Shown here: one piece after another, positions 12,591 through 22,900 of the stretch
How the letters are laid out: each line of letters starts with the position of its first letter
Position numbering within the stretch: the stretch's first letter is position 1
From: Paroedura picta
Taxonomy: Eukaryota; Chordata; Lepidosauria; Squamata; Gekkonidae
Length of the DNA stretch: 64,000 nt
NCBI RefSeq assembly: GCF_049243985.1
Contig: NC_135384.1
Location: forward strand, 10,784,501-10,848,500
Reading direction: 5' to 3'
Made by a program: the position numbers and the translations under genes
The notes under the pieces: model-generated
The model's database searches: none
What the model was told of the DNA's origin: nothing
What the model saw: only the letters and a program-made list of their open reading frames with translations

Positions 12591-12862
12591 TGTAGTGGTT
12601 AGGAGTGCGGACTTCTAATCTGGCATGCCTGGTCCGATTCTGCACTCCCCCACATGCAACCAGATGGGTGACCTTGGGCTCACCATAGCACTGATAAAAC
12701 TGTTCTGACCAGGCAGTGATATCAGGGCTCTCTCAGCCTCACCCACCTCACAGGGTGCCTGTTGTGGGGAGAGGAAAGGGAAGGCGACTGTAAGCCGCTT
12801 TGAGACTCCATCGGGTAGAGAAAAGTGGCATATAAGAACCAACTCTTCTTCTTCTCCTTCTC
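12591..12862 (+). mobile_element. tRNA-derived SINE with LINE-like tail
   Basis: The head GTGTAGTGGTTAGGAGTGCG resembles a pol III A-box. GGTCCGATTCTGC is a decayed B-box. The body contains ACCTTGGGCTCACC and ATCAGGGCTCTCTCAGCC. The tail GTAAGCCGCTTTGAGACTCC...GGCATATAAGAACC ends in a CTTCTT repeat. It is a pol III-type retroposon, not a functional tRNA gene. Similar tails occur at about 48130-48215. Confidence 0.85.
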
Positions 12863-13049
12863 TGGATTTGAAAAAAGATACTATCAGGATACAATCACTT
12901 TTCAAAATAAAGATGTAAAAAGTAGGAGTAGAAGAAGAAGAAGAGTTAGGGCTGAGAGAGTAGGAGGAAGATTCTCTTTTGGACAATGAAAAAATCTATG
13001 CTTCAGATCATATGGGGGAATATACATCAAGAGGGTATGTATTTAATCA

Positions 13050-13500
13050 GTTTCTATGTTGCATTCTCTCAGCACAGCTGTCTCGGGACAATTTACAACA
13101 CAGACAATGAACAATCATAAAAACAGTTAATAACAATTAATGACCATTAAAATGAATCAATATACTATGGTTGTTAGATGTGCTGACTGAACAGCTCAGC
13201 TCCCTTCACATCCCAGGTGGGAGAGGGTTAGGGAAGAGAACCCTATTGATGATATCCTGATTTATTGGCCTCAACCAACCACCTGATGGAAGAACTCTAT
13301 TTTGCCGGTCCTTTGGAACTAGGGCACTTCCTGTAGGGCCCACAGTTCTTCTGGGAGCTAAGTTGGGGCCAAGACCAAAAAGGCCCTGGCCTTGGTTGCG
13401 GCCAAACGTACAGCTCTTGGACCAAGGACCACCAACCTGTTTGCATTTGTGAAACAAAGCACTCTTTGGGGGATATAGTCAGTAAGGCAGTCCCTCAGTA
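13050..13500 (-). mobile_element. L2-like LINE 3' fragment
   Basis: Minus-strand matter similar to the other L2-like tails of the window: GGCCTCAACCAACCACCTGATGG, GAAGAACTC, CAGTCCCTCAG. These correspond to the conserved 3' part of L2 ORF2 and its untranslated tail. It is decayed and has no long open frame. Confidence 0.6.
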
Positions 13501-13867
13501 CACAAGGAGGGATCAAAAATGATACTTCCATAATTCAATTCCAACAATATACACTATGCCTTTAATCAATGCTCTGCCCGTTTATCCATAGGTCTTGCCT
13601 TGTTCAGTGTACAATAACCCCTGCCCTCCTGGCAGTGTAAGAAAAAAGAGGGAAGGAGAAAAGTTTTGCTGCTATGACTGTGATCCTTGTCCAGAAGATC
13701 CTTGTCCTGATCTCTGAACAGGAAGGTAAGAGAAAAAATATCCATGGCCTAGAATCAGGTTTAGTTAACCCAACTGATTTTTATGAATATTCATACTGTG
13801 CTTTCCTGGACATGACTGGTAACCAATGCAGCTGACTCAGCACAGGCTGGATGTGGGTCCTCCAAGA

Positions 13868-14078
13868 TCATAGAATCATAAAATCATAGAATCATAGAGT
13901 TGGAAGGGACCTCCTGGGTCATCTAGTCCAACCCCCTGCACTATGCAGGGCACTCACATCCCAATCACTCATCTACTGTAATTTGCCACACCTTTGCCTT
14001 CACAGAATCAGCCTCTCCATCAGATGGCTATCCAGCCTCTGCTTAAAAATTGCCAAAGAGGGAGAACCCACCACCATC
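13868..14078 (-). mobile_element. CR1 LINE 3' end inside the V2R relic
   Basis: It begins with the short tandem ATAGAATCATAGAATCATAG that marks the CR1 3' terminus in inverse orientation. GTTGGAAGGGACCTCC, TCATCTAGTCCAACCCCCTG and AGCCTCTCCATCAGATGGC follow, all conserved CR1 tail sequence. The copy is 5'-truncated, as usual for this family. Confidence 0.85.
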
Positions 14079-14310
14079 CTATATTTACTTACGTTGAAAT
14101 GAGGTTCTTGTGTTTTTTTCCCTATGTTGACTCTGTGTTCTATCCCTGTAGCAGAAGAGCAGAATACTTTGTGAATCAGTTGAGACACACACACTTTCCT
14201 GGGATCATCATTTATTCTAGTTATCACTGTAGTTGTTGTGGACCAGCCTGGTCTCAGCAACAGAAAGGAATCTTTAGAGGGGAAGGGGATCTGTGTAGCC
14301 AGCCTACAGT

Positions 14311-14418
14311 GACACCACCCTGTATTGAGTCTGCCAAGAAAACACTAGAGGGTGTCACCCCAAGGGTCAGACATGACTCGGTGCTTGCACAGGGAATACC
14401 TTTATCTTTACTTTTACT
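14311..14418 (+). mobile_element. Sauria SINE 3' half
   Basis: ACCACCCTGTATTGAGTCTG, CACTAGAGGGTGTCACC and CAGACATGACTCGGTGC match the 3' half of the near-complete copy at 9482-9748, ending in CCTTTATCTTTA. The tRNA-like head is missing. Confidence 0.8.
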
Positions 14419-14954
14419 GGAAGTGATTGTGATAAACATTCTGGTCACTACCTCATTTCAGAGGTGAACCAGGGCATAGAAAGGAACATCAAACATAACA
14501 GTAGGGAAATCCTCTAGAGCCATCAGAAAGCTATTCAGATCTATCTGACTCCAGGGAAGATCATTTTAATAGGTTTTCCACTCTTTCGTATATGTATGTA
14601 AGTCTCAACACCAGCAAAGCTCATTGACTCCCTTGGATTGCAAAGGCCACTTAGAAGGTTGGCATTTGGATCTTACAAGATATGGATGCCTGTGTCAAAT
14701 GTCCAGGAGATCAGTATGCCAACAACCACCGAAGCCAATGCATTCCCAAAGGTAAAAGATTTGTATAATGCAGAGAAGGTTTAGGCATCCTCTGCAGCCA
14801 ATCACAGCACATAAGCAACAACGTATGACCAAGACGCAAAACCTGCTTTGATATTTAATATTTATCATATAGCATGTGTGTTTTGTAGCCGGTCTGGCTG
14901 CCAGGCAGGTCATGTCCAGAGGTGGTTTGTCATTGCATGCCCCGCCCCCATCAC

Positions 14955-15066
14955 AGCCCTGGTAATCCTTAGAGGTCACCTTCCAGGTGCTAGCACAAGT
15001 CAGCCTTACTTAGCTTCTGAGATCTGATGGGATTGGACTTGCCTGGGCTATCCAGGATGTGTTCTT
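14955..15066 (-). mobile_element. 5S-rRNA-derived SINE fragment
   Basis: In reverse orientation it carries the 5S-like core CAGATCTCAGAAGCTAAG. The remainder is degraded. It is a retroposon fragment, not a 5S gene, because the rest of the 5S sequence and its terminator are absent. Confidence 0.6.
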
Positions 15067-16303
15067 TCAGTATGGGAACACAATTAATGGTGTCTAAAAC
15101 GGTAGAGCAATGGAAGTGATAGGGATAGAGCTCAGGGTAATGTTTTGCAGGTCACTCCCAGGAATGCTATTTTTGCGGAATTTTGGCTAGAAGTACTGCT
15201 TGGCTAGAAGTACCCATGCTTTTCTTCCCAGTGGGAACCTAAAATGGCTTAGAATATTGCCCCCCCCCTTCTGTTTGATCCTCTGTTTGACAATGGGATA
15301 AGCAAAAATGTATGTAGAAGCACCTCTGTGTAAATTTCCCTTGCAAGCTCAGAGTGTTCCCCCCCCCTTCCAGTTTGGATGTTCAAAGCACAAAGTATTC
15401 ACACACAGTCTCCTAATAACAGCCCAAGGGGATTAAGACCAAAATTGGAAAGCTTGGATGAAACTTTCTGGTGTGCATTGGATCACACCATGTTTTTCTT
15501 AGGGACAGGCACTGGTAGCAACCGGTGTTTACCTGAACACTGTTCTTGATGCCCCTGCCAACATTCAAGGTTGGCTTCTCCCCAAAGAGCTAACTAAGCC
15601 AGACCACATCATTAAAGGCAATTATCACAATTCCAGCAAGTGCATCAGGTGTGCAAAGTAACTTTGAATAAACTTTCAAAGCAGATGGCTCCTTAGAAGC
15701 ACCTGCTGCTTTTCATACACTTCGGTTTAATTATCTCAATAAGGAAATGTCACAGCTGGTGGCAGAAGGTCAACTCCAAGGAATTAGCTGAAGACAGAGC
15801 TGGACAATGCAGGGGGGGGGGAGATTTGTGCTCTTGCCAGATGCTGGGTGTTTGTTTGGCTATGGTTTGTGTTCATGCACCCAAAAAAGGCCCCTTACAA
15901 TGCTTTGAATCTCTTTGACACTGTTTAGGGATATCTTGTCATGTAAAGAAAGCATTCCGTTATGATGTGTGTGAACAGAAAGTCCATGTAAACATAGCTC
16001 TGTATTAATTAAAATGGGTTTGAAATCCCTTTTTTCACCATAATAAGCGTGCATTTAAATTGTGAAAGAAACCCATCCGTTTGTCCGTAAGGTTGTATCA
16101 GAGCATAACTCACACTTAAAGGGTAATCGATCCAATGTAACTATTTTATGTGTCATGACTTCATAAACTGCCCTATGACATCATTACTGCTTAGCAGCCT
16201 TTCAAGATGACCCATGAATTTGACAAAGTACACTATGGTGACTTTAGTACTAGCCGCTCTCTTGCTATATTGTTAAAGCACTGTCATCTGTTGACATGAG
16301 TAC
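15067..16303. other. Intergenic DNA, nothing recognised
   Basis: No exon, RNA gene or clear repeat was identified. Short homopolymers of C (about 15260 and 15360) and G (about 15812) are present. The small open frames have no family signature. Confidence 0.5.
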
Positions 16304-16359
16304 ATTGATTGGTTGATTGGTTGATTGGTTGATTGGTTGACTGATTGATTGACTGACTG
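16304..16359 (+). repeat. Short GATTGGTT tandem array
   Basis: About seven units of an 8-bp repeat (TTGATTGG) that degrades at its right end into TGACTGAC. Read on the other strand the unit is CCAATCAA, so it too carries the CCAAT core seen in the large array 4.4 kb upstream. Confidence 0.85.
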
Positions 16360-16365
16360 TTTCTA

Positions 16366-16960
16366 GGCCACTGCTCCCAGGCCTGCCAGCTTACAGCACC
16401 TTACAACAGCAAATCATAATAATACAATAAACATTTCAAAAACCCTACCCCCAAATAGCAGTCATGACCCCCCCTAACCCCACCCCCACCCCATTTCTGT
16501 ATCTCCAGGGGTGCTGTTTCAGTTGGGCACTCAGAGGAGGGGCAAGATCTTCTTTCTACCGCCTGGCCTCAACCAAATGCCTAGAGGAAGAGGTCCATCT
16601 TTCAGGCCCTGAGTAACTTTACTAGTTTTATCAGGGTCCTCAGCTCTCATTCTGCCTTTAGGGGATTTATGGGATTAACTGGTTGTTTTCAAGGCCAAGT
16701 AGGAATTTTGGGGGTCTCCTCTGTTTGGCTATTAAGGGGGCCTTTTTTCACCTGATTCATGATGCTGGGGTAAGGGGTTTCAGCAGGTCTCAACTCAAGA
16801 CCTGGTGGAAGAACTCCATCTTGCAGGCCCTGTGGAACTGGGAAAGTTCTATCAGGGCCCTCAGCTCTTCTGTAAGCTCATTTCACCAGGTCAAGACCAG
16901 TCAAACATTCTTATCTGTTGTAAAAAACTGTTCAGGTTGTTTCACATCTATAATTCTCTA
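16366..16960 (-). mobile_element. L2-like LINE tail, two partial copies
   Basis: Two blocks repeat the same order of motifs (CTGGCCTCAACCAAATGCC near 16562; CCTGGTGGAAGAACTCC near 16800, then GCAGGCCCT and TCAGGGCCCTCAGCTC). These match the complement of the L2 coding 3' end seen in sense at 34610-34950. Both are truncated and decayed. Confidence 0.6.
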
Positions 16961-17164
16961 GCAGCCTTTGAACTACTCCATGCTTTGGTGGGGTTTGATC
17001 TTTGAAGGGAGTGCAAAAGCTTTTTTCTTGCCTTTATGGCGTATATACCTGCTACAAAAAAAAAACCAAGCTGGTTCCAATTTAATCCAGTTTTAATGGT
17101 AATAAAATGGTAATAAAAATGGTATTCTATTGCTTGAAATAGACTTCAAATCTAATGTACCCAT

Positions 17165-17345
17165 GACAATTACCCTTGCCTAGATCACACCAGATAACCT
17201 GATGTCACCAGATCTTGGAAGGTAAGCAGGGTCAGCCCTGATTAGTATTTGGATGAGAGACCACCAACCAGAGACCCCTCTGAAGGTCTCTTGCCTTGAA
17301 AACCCATGGGAGCTGTCATAATTCAGTTGTGACTTGATGACACAA
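17165..17345 (+). mobile_element. 5S-rRNA-derived SINE
   Basis: It carries the 5S-like core CCAGATCTTGGAAGGTAAGC, then AGGGTCAGCCCTG and TTAGTATTTGGATGAGAGAC. This is followed by a non-5S body with CTTGCCTTGAAAACCC and TGTGACTTGATGACAC. The fused body shows it is a SINE related to the 5S-Sauria type and not a 5S gene. Confidence 0.75.
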
Positions 17346-17810
17346 AAAGTAACCACAGTGTGACCTCATATGGGGCCTGTGGCATCATCATAAGTTGCCT
17401 GTCAAGGGAGATCACAAGGATAACATATAAACTGAGAACAGATAACTTTTACGAAAACTGTTCCTTGGATCTTTTGCATTTGACTGGTAGGTATCACTGA
17501 ACAATGATGGTCAACACTGTACCATGAAATTGTGATCCTCATCATCCCTACAGACCAGGAGCTGGCTGAGCCAACTTTTCTACACATTTTGGAGCACCAG
17601 GAAAACCAGTATTTGGCACAGACAGGTAGAACTATTGATGTTGTGTGGGACCCAGCTGGCTTTTCTGATGGTGAAAGAGGGACAGACAGTCCAAAAATCT
17701 GCAGTGTGTGTCACAGGACAAATATAGACAAGAGCTATATAGAAAAACTGGGTGAGATGGAACAATGATTGTCCATGTTTTTTAAAACAATATTTTAAGT
17801 AAATATAATA

Positions 17811-18420
17811 ATAACAACAACAACAACAACAACATTTATTCGCGTAACGAATAAGACAAATCAGAATAGAATAAGACAAATCATAAACAATTAGTTCTTA
17901 AGTTCTTGCAGCTTAATTGCCATTTGTAAAAATTTAACCACTTTATCAATTGTATCTGGATCCTGATTGGAGAGAAGGAACTGTACCTTGCATATATCAG
18001 AGTAGCCAATGCAGTTTTAGGCCAAATAGTATCGTATGTGGGACAGTAAAAAAAAAAAAGTGCCGTATGGTTTCTATAGGACCTTGTTTACATGGGCACT
18101 CTGTATTAAAGGAATCTTCTGAAGTCTCCCCATCATAACCACTGATGGGAAGATGTTAAACCTGGCAAGCATAAAAGCCCTGCATTGTTGGGGAATAACA
18201 AGATGAGGAAAATAGAACGCTCCTTTATCAGATGGCGGAGAGATACCTAAAAAAAGCGGAAAACACGTTTTTCTAGCTGCTTCGTGCAGAGCTTGAAATT
18301 CAATATCTAATATTCCGCATTTTACAGTGTTATATGTCGATGTTGCAGGTGCTAAGGCCAATTAATCCAAAGACATGGCGAGCATTTGGGTTTTAAGTAA
18401 ATATGTTTACATCGACTTGT
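17811..18420 (-). mobile_element. LINE-like 3' fragment with an AAC-repeat tail
   Basis: An AAC trinucleotide run (17811-17835) is followed by ACATTTATTCG and a stretch that on the minus strand resembles the C-terminal part of a non-LTR retrotransposon protein. The fragment at about 45995-47010 is of similar style. The trinucleotide run would be the element's 3' tail. There is no intact reading frame. Confidence 0.45.
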
Positions 18421-19389
18421 TTCATTAAATTATTCTGGTGGAAGTTGCCCACTGAGCCTGAGGCTCTCCAATGGGCTTTTACCTCAGGAGGCCTGTCCCT
18501 CAAAATTACTCTTCCGGTTTTCTAATTGCATGATAGATTTCCAGCAAAATAAATGACATCAGAAAGATGCCATATAAAGCTCCCATACTGATACTGTCGT
18601 GTTCGCCCCTGGCTCGTACCATTTCGGTTTGACCCCCTGAGGCAATAGCTTGACTTGGCTCTTTGGTGTTCACTCCTCCTGTTTTCTTAAGCCCTTCTCA
18701 CACTATCCCGTCTGCAGGCCATCTGGCTTCTTATCACTTTCGGTGTGTTTTGACTGCTCTTCCTGCTGGAGGTGCTAAATTGTAAATTGGACTTTCCCTT
18801 TGAAGATAAGAGGTACTTCCTGTAAGATCTCTGAGAACAACTGGCTTGCGGGGGTGGGGATGGGTTAAACTCCATGATGATGATATCTCTCCAATAAACA
18901 ACTGAAAGTTCTTGTTCTAAGACTCAGTTGCCTTACTGGGGAGAATTGTGACGGGTCATGACAGATAAGTGGTGGATGCAGAGAAAGGCTTCCCTTTGTT
19001 GCTCTCTCATCCCACCCCTTCTCTATGGAATATTTTTTGGGGAGGAAGAAATTGCATAGAGTGATTCTGCATCGGATCATTCCCCTCATTGTTTCAGTAA
19101 CTCCTGTGATTCTTCCAGCAACTCCACAAAGAGCACTGACTAAAACATACATGCATTCAACCTTATGTTGATGCCCATTATTTTATTTTTCAGCTAACTT
19201 TTAGGATGACCTTATTGATCATTCGACTGACCTCTCCTTCCCCAATTTATGCCATTTACAATTTTTAAGGAATCTGTTTCTGAGATCAAGTTTCATTGCT
19301 CCATTTTTTTTCTTTACTATCGAGGAGAAACAATAACAATACAGTGACAACAAATTTAACAATATAATAGAACACTAGAACAATGGTGA
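18421..19389. other. Intergenic DNA, nothing recognised
   Basis: No V2R similarity, RNA gene or clear mobile element was found. The region separates the LINE fragments on either side and may include distal regulatory DNA of V2R-B, but no motif shared with the promoters of V2R-C, -D and -E was seen. Confidence 0.45.
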
Positions 19390-19790
19390 GAACGTCAATT
19401 CAACAACAGCATACTGATGGCCCCATGGGTTGGATGAATCGATAGTGGTTTTCATGGGAGGGAGGCTCGGGGGCCAATGGAAGGTGGTTTGTTCAGGCTG
19501 ACCTCAGCCAAATGTCTGGTGGAGGAGCTCCCTTTTGCAGGTCTTCCAGAATTGTTCATGTTCTGTTAGGACCCTGATCTCCTCTGGGTGCTTGATCCAC
19601 CAGGTGGGAGCCAGGATGGAGAAAGTTCTGGCCCTGGTTGAGGTCAAGTGAGTTTCCTGGGAGCCAGGGATCACCAGGTAGTTGGGAATAATGGAATGTA
19701 AGGTTCTTTGGGAGGAGTAGGCAGAAAGGTGGTCCCTCAGGTACACTGGGCCGGTAACAGAAAGAATAACTAAGCAATGACACATTTCTT
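19390..19790 (-). mobile_element. L2-like LINE 3' fragment just upstream of V2R-B
   Basis: The minus-strand reading gives VYLRDHLSAYSSQRTLHS, PGSQETHLTSTRARTFS and WWIKHPEEIR. This parallels the sense L2 copy at 34612-34905 ([31 protein letters not shown]). It ends about 95 bases before the duplicated start region of V2R-B, so the proximal promoter of that gene may be LINE-derived. Confidence 0.7.
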
Positions 19791-19883
19791 CTGAAATTCA
19801 GCTGCCACCAAATTACTGTGAATCACAGAATGATGTAAATTAAAACAGGAATTTGCAGCCTTTGAGAAAATTTTGTCATCAGG

Positions 19884-19925
19884 ATGATGCTGACCCTGAT
19901 TGTAAGCCGTGACTTCTTCGGGTAG
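19884..19925 (+). other. Upstream open reading frame in the V2R-B leader
   Basis: A 13-codon frame encodes MMLTLIVSRDFFG, with the stop TAG 8 bases before the V2R-B ATG. Its start (GGATGATGCTGACCCTGAT) nearly repeats the true start (GGATGATGCGGACACTGAT) 50 bases downstream. The bases before it (TTTGTCATCAG) match those directly before the start codon in V2R-C and V2R-D. This suggests that a short local duplication moved the working start and left the old one as a uORF. Effects on translation are inferred. Confidence 0.6.
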
Positions 19926-19933
19926 TAAAAAGG

Positions 19934-22900
19934 ATGATGCGGACACTGATGCTCCTTGTACTGTTGCCTCATGCTGTTTGCAAGAAGCATTCCATTAATT
20001 GCACTGCACAAGATGACCCTCTGCCTATTCCTCATGAATTTTACCGGCCAGGTGACCTTCTCATCGGTGGAATTGTCTCTCAGGTCTTCAACTTCCACAA
20101 CACTCCCAATTTCACATTGCAGCCAGCACAGATGTTGTTTAAGGAGCCAATGTAAGAAATGGTTTTGCATTCCTTTTATTATCCTTTTATTTGTCAAATG
20201 CCATCAGTGTCCATGACAATTTAGAAGGTAAAAATGGATCTGGTCCCAGGAGAGTTTTCAATCTAAATCTGGCAATAAAAGCAACAACCAAAATCAAAGA
20301 AACATGGAGAGTTAAGGATAATGAGGAGGAGAACATGATTACTTTCAGGTTCAAGGCTTAATTTTGAAAGAGCGAAGGAACAAAGTTCTTATGGAATGTT
20401 TTGAGGAGGTCTTTGAAAGTGGCTCCAGAGGTGGCTCCAGATAGGTTTTCTGGGATAAAACTCCAAGTGAAAGAGGCAGCGGGAGTCAGACCTCTGAATC
20501 CCAAAGCCAAAAGGCAACATCAGAGGAATATCTCAGCCTCAATGCCCAGTTGTTGGCCCTCTAGAGGAACTGATTAGCCACTGTGTGAGACAGGATGTTG
20601 GACCAGATGGACCTCTGGTCTGATCCAGCAGGTCTCTTCTTATGTTCTTAAAAGTGACAAAATCAAACATATTTGCGTGTAACAGTACAGCTAGGAGGGA
20701 AAACAGGAGGGGGAGTTCTGGCTTCCATATCATTCTTTTACATAGGTATTCAGGGGGTTTTGCATGGCAGATCTTATGTTCACATGTTGTTTGTCAACAC
20801 CCTTTGATCCTCATTGCAGGTCAGTGCCAAAGAACTACCAGCATAACTTGGCCTTGGTATTTGCAATAAAAGAGATCAATGACAATCCCAATCTTTTACC
20901 TAACTTTACGTTGGGTTTCCACATCCTCAACAGCTACTATGTCCCAAGGATGACCTACAAAGCCACCCTAAGCTTGCTTTCTACACAATTGAAATTTATT
21001 CCCAATTTCAAGTGTGATACACAAAACAAACTCATAACAATCGTTGGAGGATATACAACTGACATTTCACTCAATGCAGCTAATACTGTTTTCATCTACA
21101 AGATACCACAGGTAGGCAATTCCTCAAAACATATTCAAATTCCAGGGGAGGGGCCTTGTCTCACTAGCATCTGCTTGGCATTCAGAAGGTCCCAGGTTTG
21201 ATTCCCATCTTCTCCAATTAAAAGGATCAGGGAGGATGTGGTGTGAAAGACCTCAGCCTGAGATCCTGGGAAGGTACTAGCCACCTGAGTAGACAATTCT
21301 AACTCTGATGGACCAAGGGTCTGATTCAGTACAAAGCACATTCCTGTGTTCACTTGTCACAAAGAATGACACATTCAGTTGCAGTCCATTAGAAGAATAC
21401 AATCTAATTTCTTTCAGCTCACGTATGGAATATTTTCACAAGAGGACGGTGAAAAGAAGCGTTTCCCTTATCTGTATCAGATGGTCCCAAACGAAGCCTC
21501 TCAGTTCATGGGAGTTGTCCGTTTACTTCAGTATTTTAAATGGACATGGATAGGGCTTGCAGCTACAAACGATGTTGAGGGAGACAGATTTTTAGAAACC
21601 ATTGAACCATTGATTGCTGAGAATGACATCTGTTTTGCCTATACATTAAGATTACCAAAAATAACTTATATGCAAGAAGCAATAGACATGATTTTGGAGC
21701 AAGGTGGCACTTCTGAAGTTCTCAGAAAGACCACAGCTAATGTATATTTTGTGCATGCCATACCCGCATTTGTGTTTATTTTGAGACTGTTGTTGTTTCT
21801 AGCACCCTTTATGTCACTGCCACCTGTGCATAAAGTGTGGATTCTGACATGCCAGTGGGATTTTGCCTCATTTTCCTTTGAAAAGAACTGGGATATAGAA
21901 AGTTTCCATGGAGCCATATCCTTCACAGTGCACTCCAATCAGCCCCCTGGATTCCAGCAATTCCTTCAGGACATCAGTCCTACCAGAGCAGAAGGAGATG
22001 GTTTCATTGAGAACTTCTGGGAGCAGGCATTCAGTTGTTCATTGAAAAATTCAGATGTTCATGGGGACAGCAACAAAACCTGCACTGGTGAAGAGAAGCT
22101 GGAGAGCATTCCAATGATTTTGTTTGAAATGAGCATGATGGGCCACAGTTACAATGTCTACAATGCTGTCCATGCTGTGGCACATGCCTTACACGGCATC
22201 TCCAGATACAGATTCAATCACATAAGACTTGCAGAAGGAAGGAATGTGCAATCGTGGCAGGTAATTTCATGTTACAACACAATTATAAATATAGGCTGTA
22301 CAGGTAGATAGAAGTAACCATTAAAGCATTGCACTAAAACTGTAATCACCCACTTTTGCCCAGGTTGTGTCAAAGTAATTTCTTCACAAGATGTCTGTCT
22401 GCTCCTGTTCTGTAATGACAATGAAAAAATGAAAAAGTTCTTGGAAAACATAAACATCATACATAAGAAATAATCTAGTCCTTATTAAGCAAGGTCACTG
22501 CAAAATTTACATTGCATTGCTGGAAAAGAAGTTACACCCTTTGAAACCATTGAAGTCAAACAACTTAGATGGATATCACTCTGCCTAGAACTGTAGTATT
22601 GATCAGCATTTCACTATTATTTTGCTTTCTCCCCCCCCCCCCCCATCATCAAGATCCATCATTTTATAAAGAGTATGATGTTCAACAACAGTGCTGGAGA
22701 CACTCTGTTTTTTGATGAAAATGCAGAAATGAAAACTGGATTTGATGTGACGAACTGGGTAACATTCACTAATGGCTCTTTTGCTAGAGTAAAAGTGGGA
22801 AGATTGGATCCCTGGGCACCACCAGGGGAAGAGTTAACACTTAGAGAAGATCAAATTGTGTGGCATAAAAGCTTTATCCAGGTGAGACATAGAAGGAGAA

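Larger units (their letters stand above)
13592..14750 (+). pseudogene. V2R relic: exon 5 and the first 71 bases of exon 6
   Basis: Exon 5-like sequence spans 13592-13725, behind a CATAG acceptor and before GTAAG. It encodes [17 protein letters not shown], but the first conserved Cys of the SVCN motif is Tyr. A small duplication of GATCCTTGTCC makes it 134 instead of 127 nt, with a stop (CTC TGA). The exon 6-like part (14680-14750) encodes [20 protein letters not shown] and stops matching right after CCCAAAG, just before the seven-helix region. The intron between them holds a CR1 tail and a SINE fragment. Exons 1-4 and the rest of the 7TM exon were not found nearby. NHRSQC resembles V2R-E (NKYRSQC) more than B-D. 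It is a dead gene. Confidence 0.88.

Noticed and set aside
12591-12670. Possible tRNA gene
   Set aside because: A- and B-box-like sequences are decayed, no cloverleaf is formed, and a SINE body and tail follow.
17165-17345. Possible 5S rRNA gene
   Set aside because: Only the core of 5S is present, with many changes and a fused SINE body and no T-run terminator. The same holds for the copies at 14955, 27893, 38368, 62195 and 62405.
17532-17768. 78-codon plus-strand frame with several Cys and Asp residues
   Set aside because: No domain recognised, no splice partners, and it sits between a SINE and a LINE fragment.
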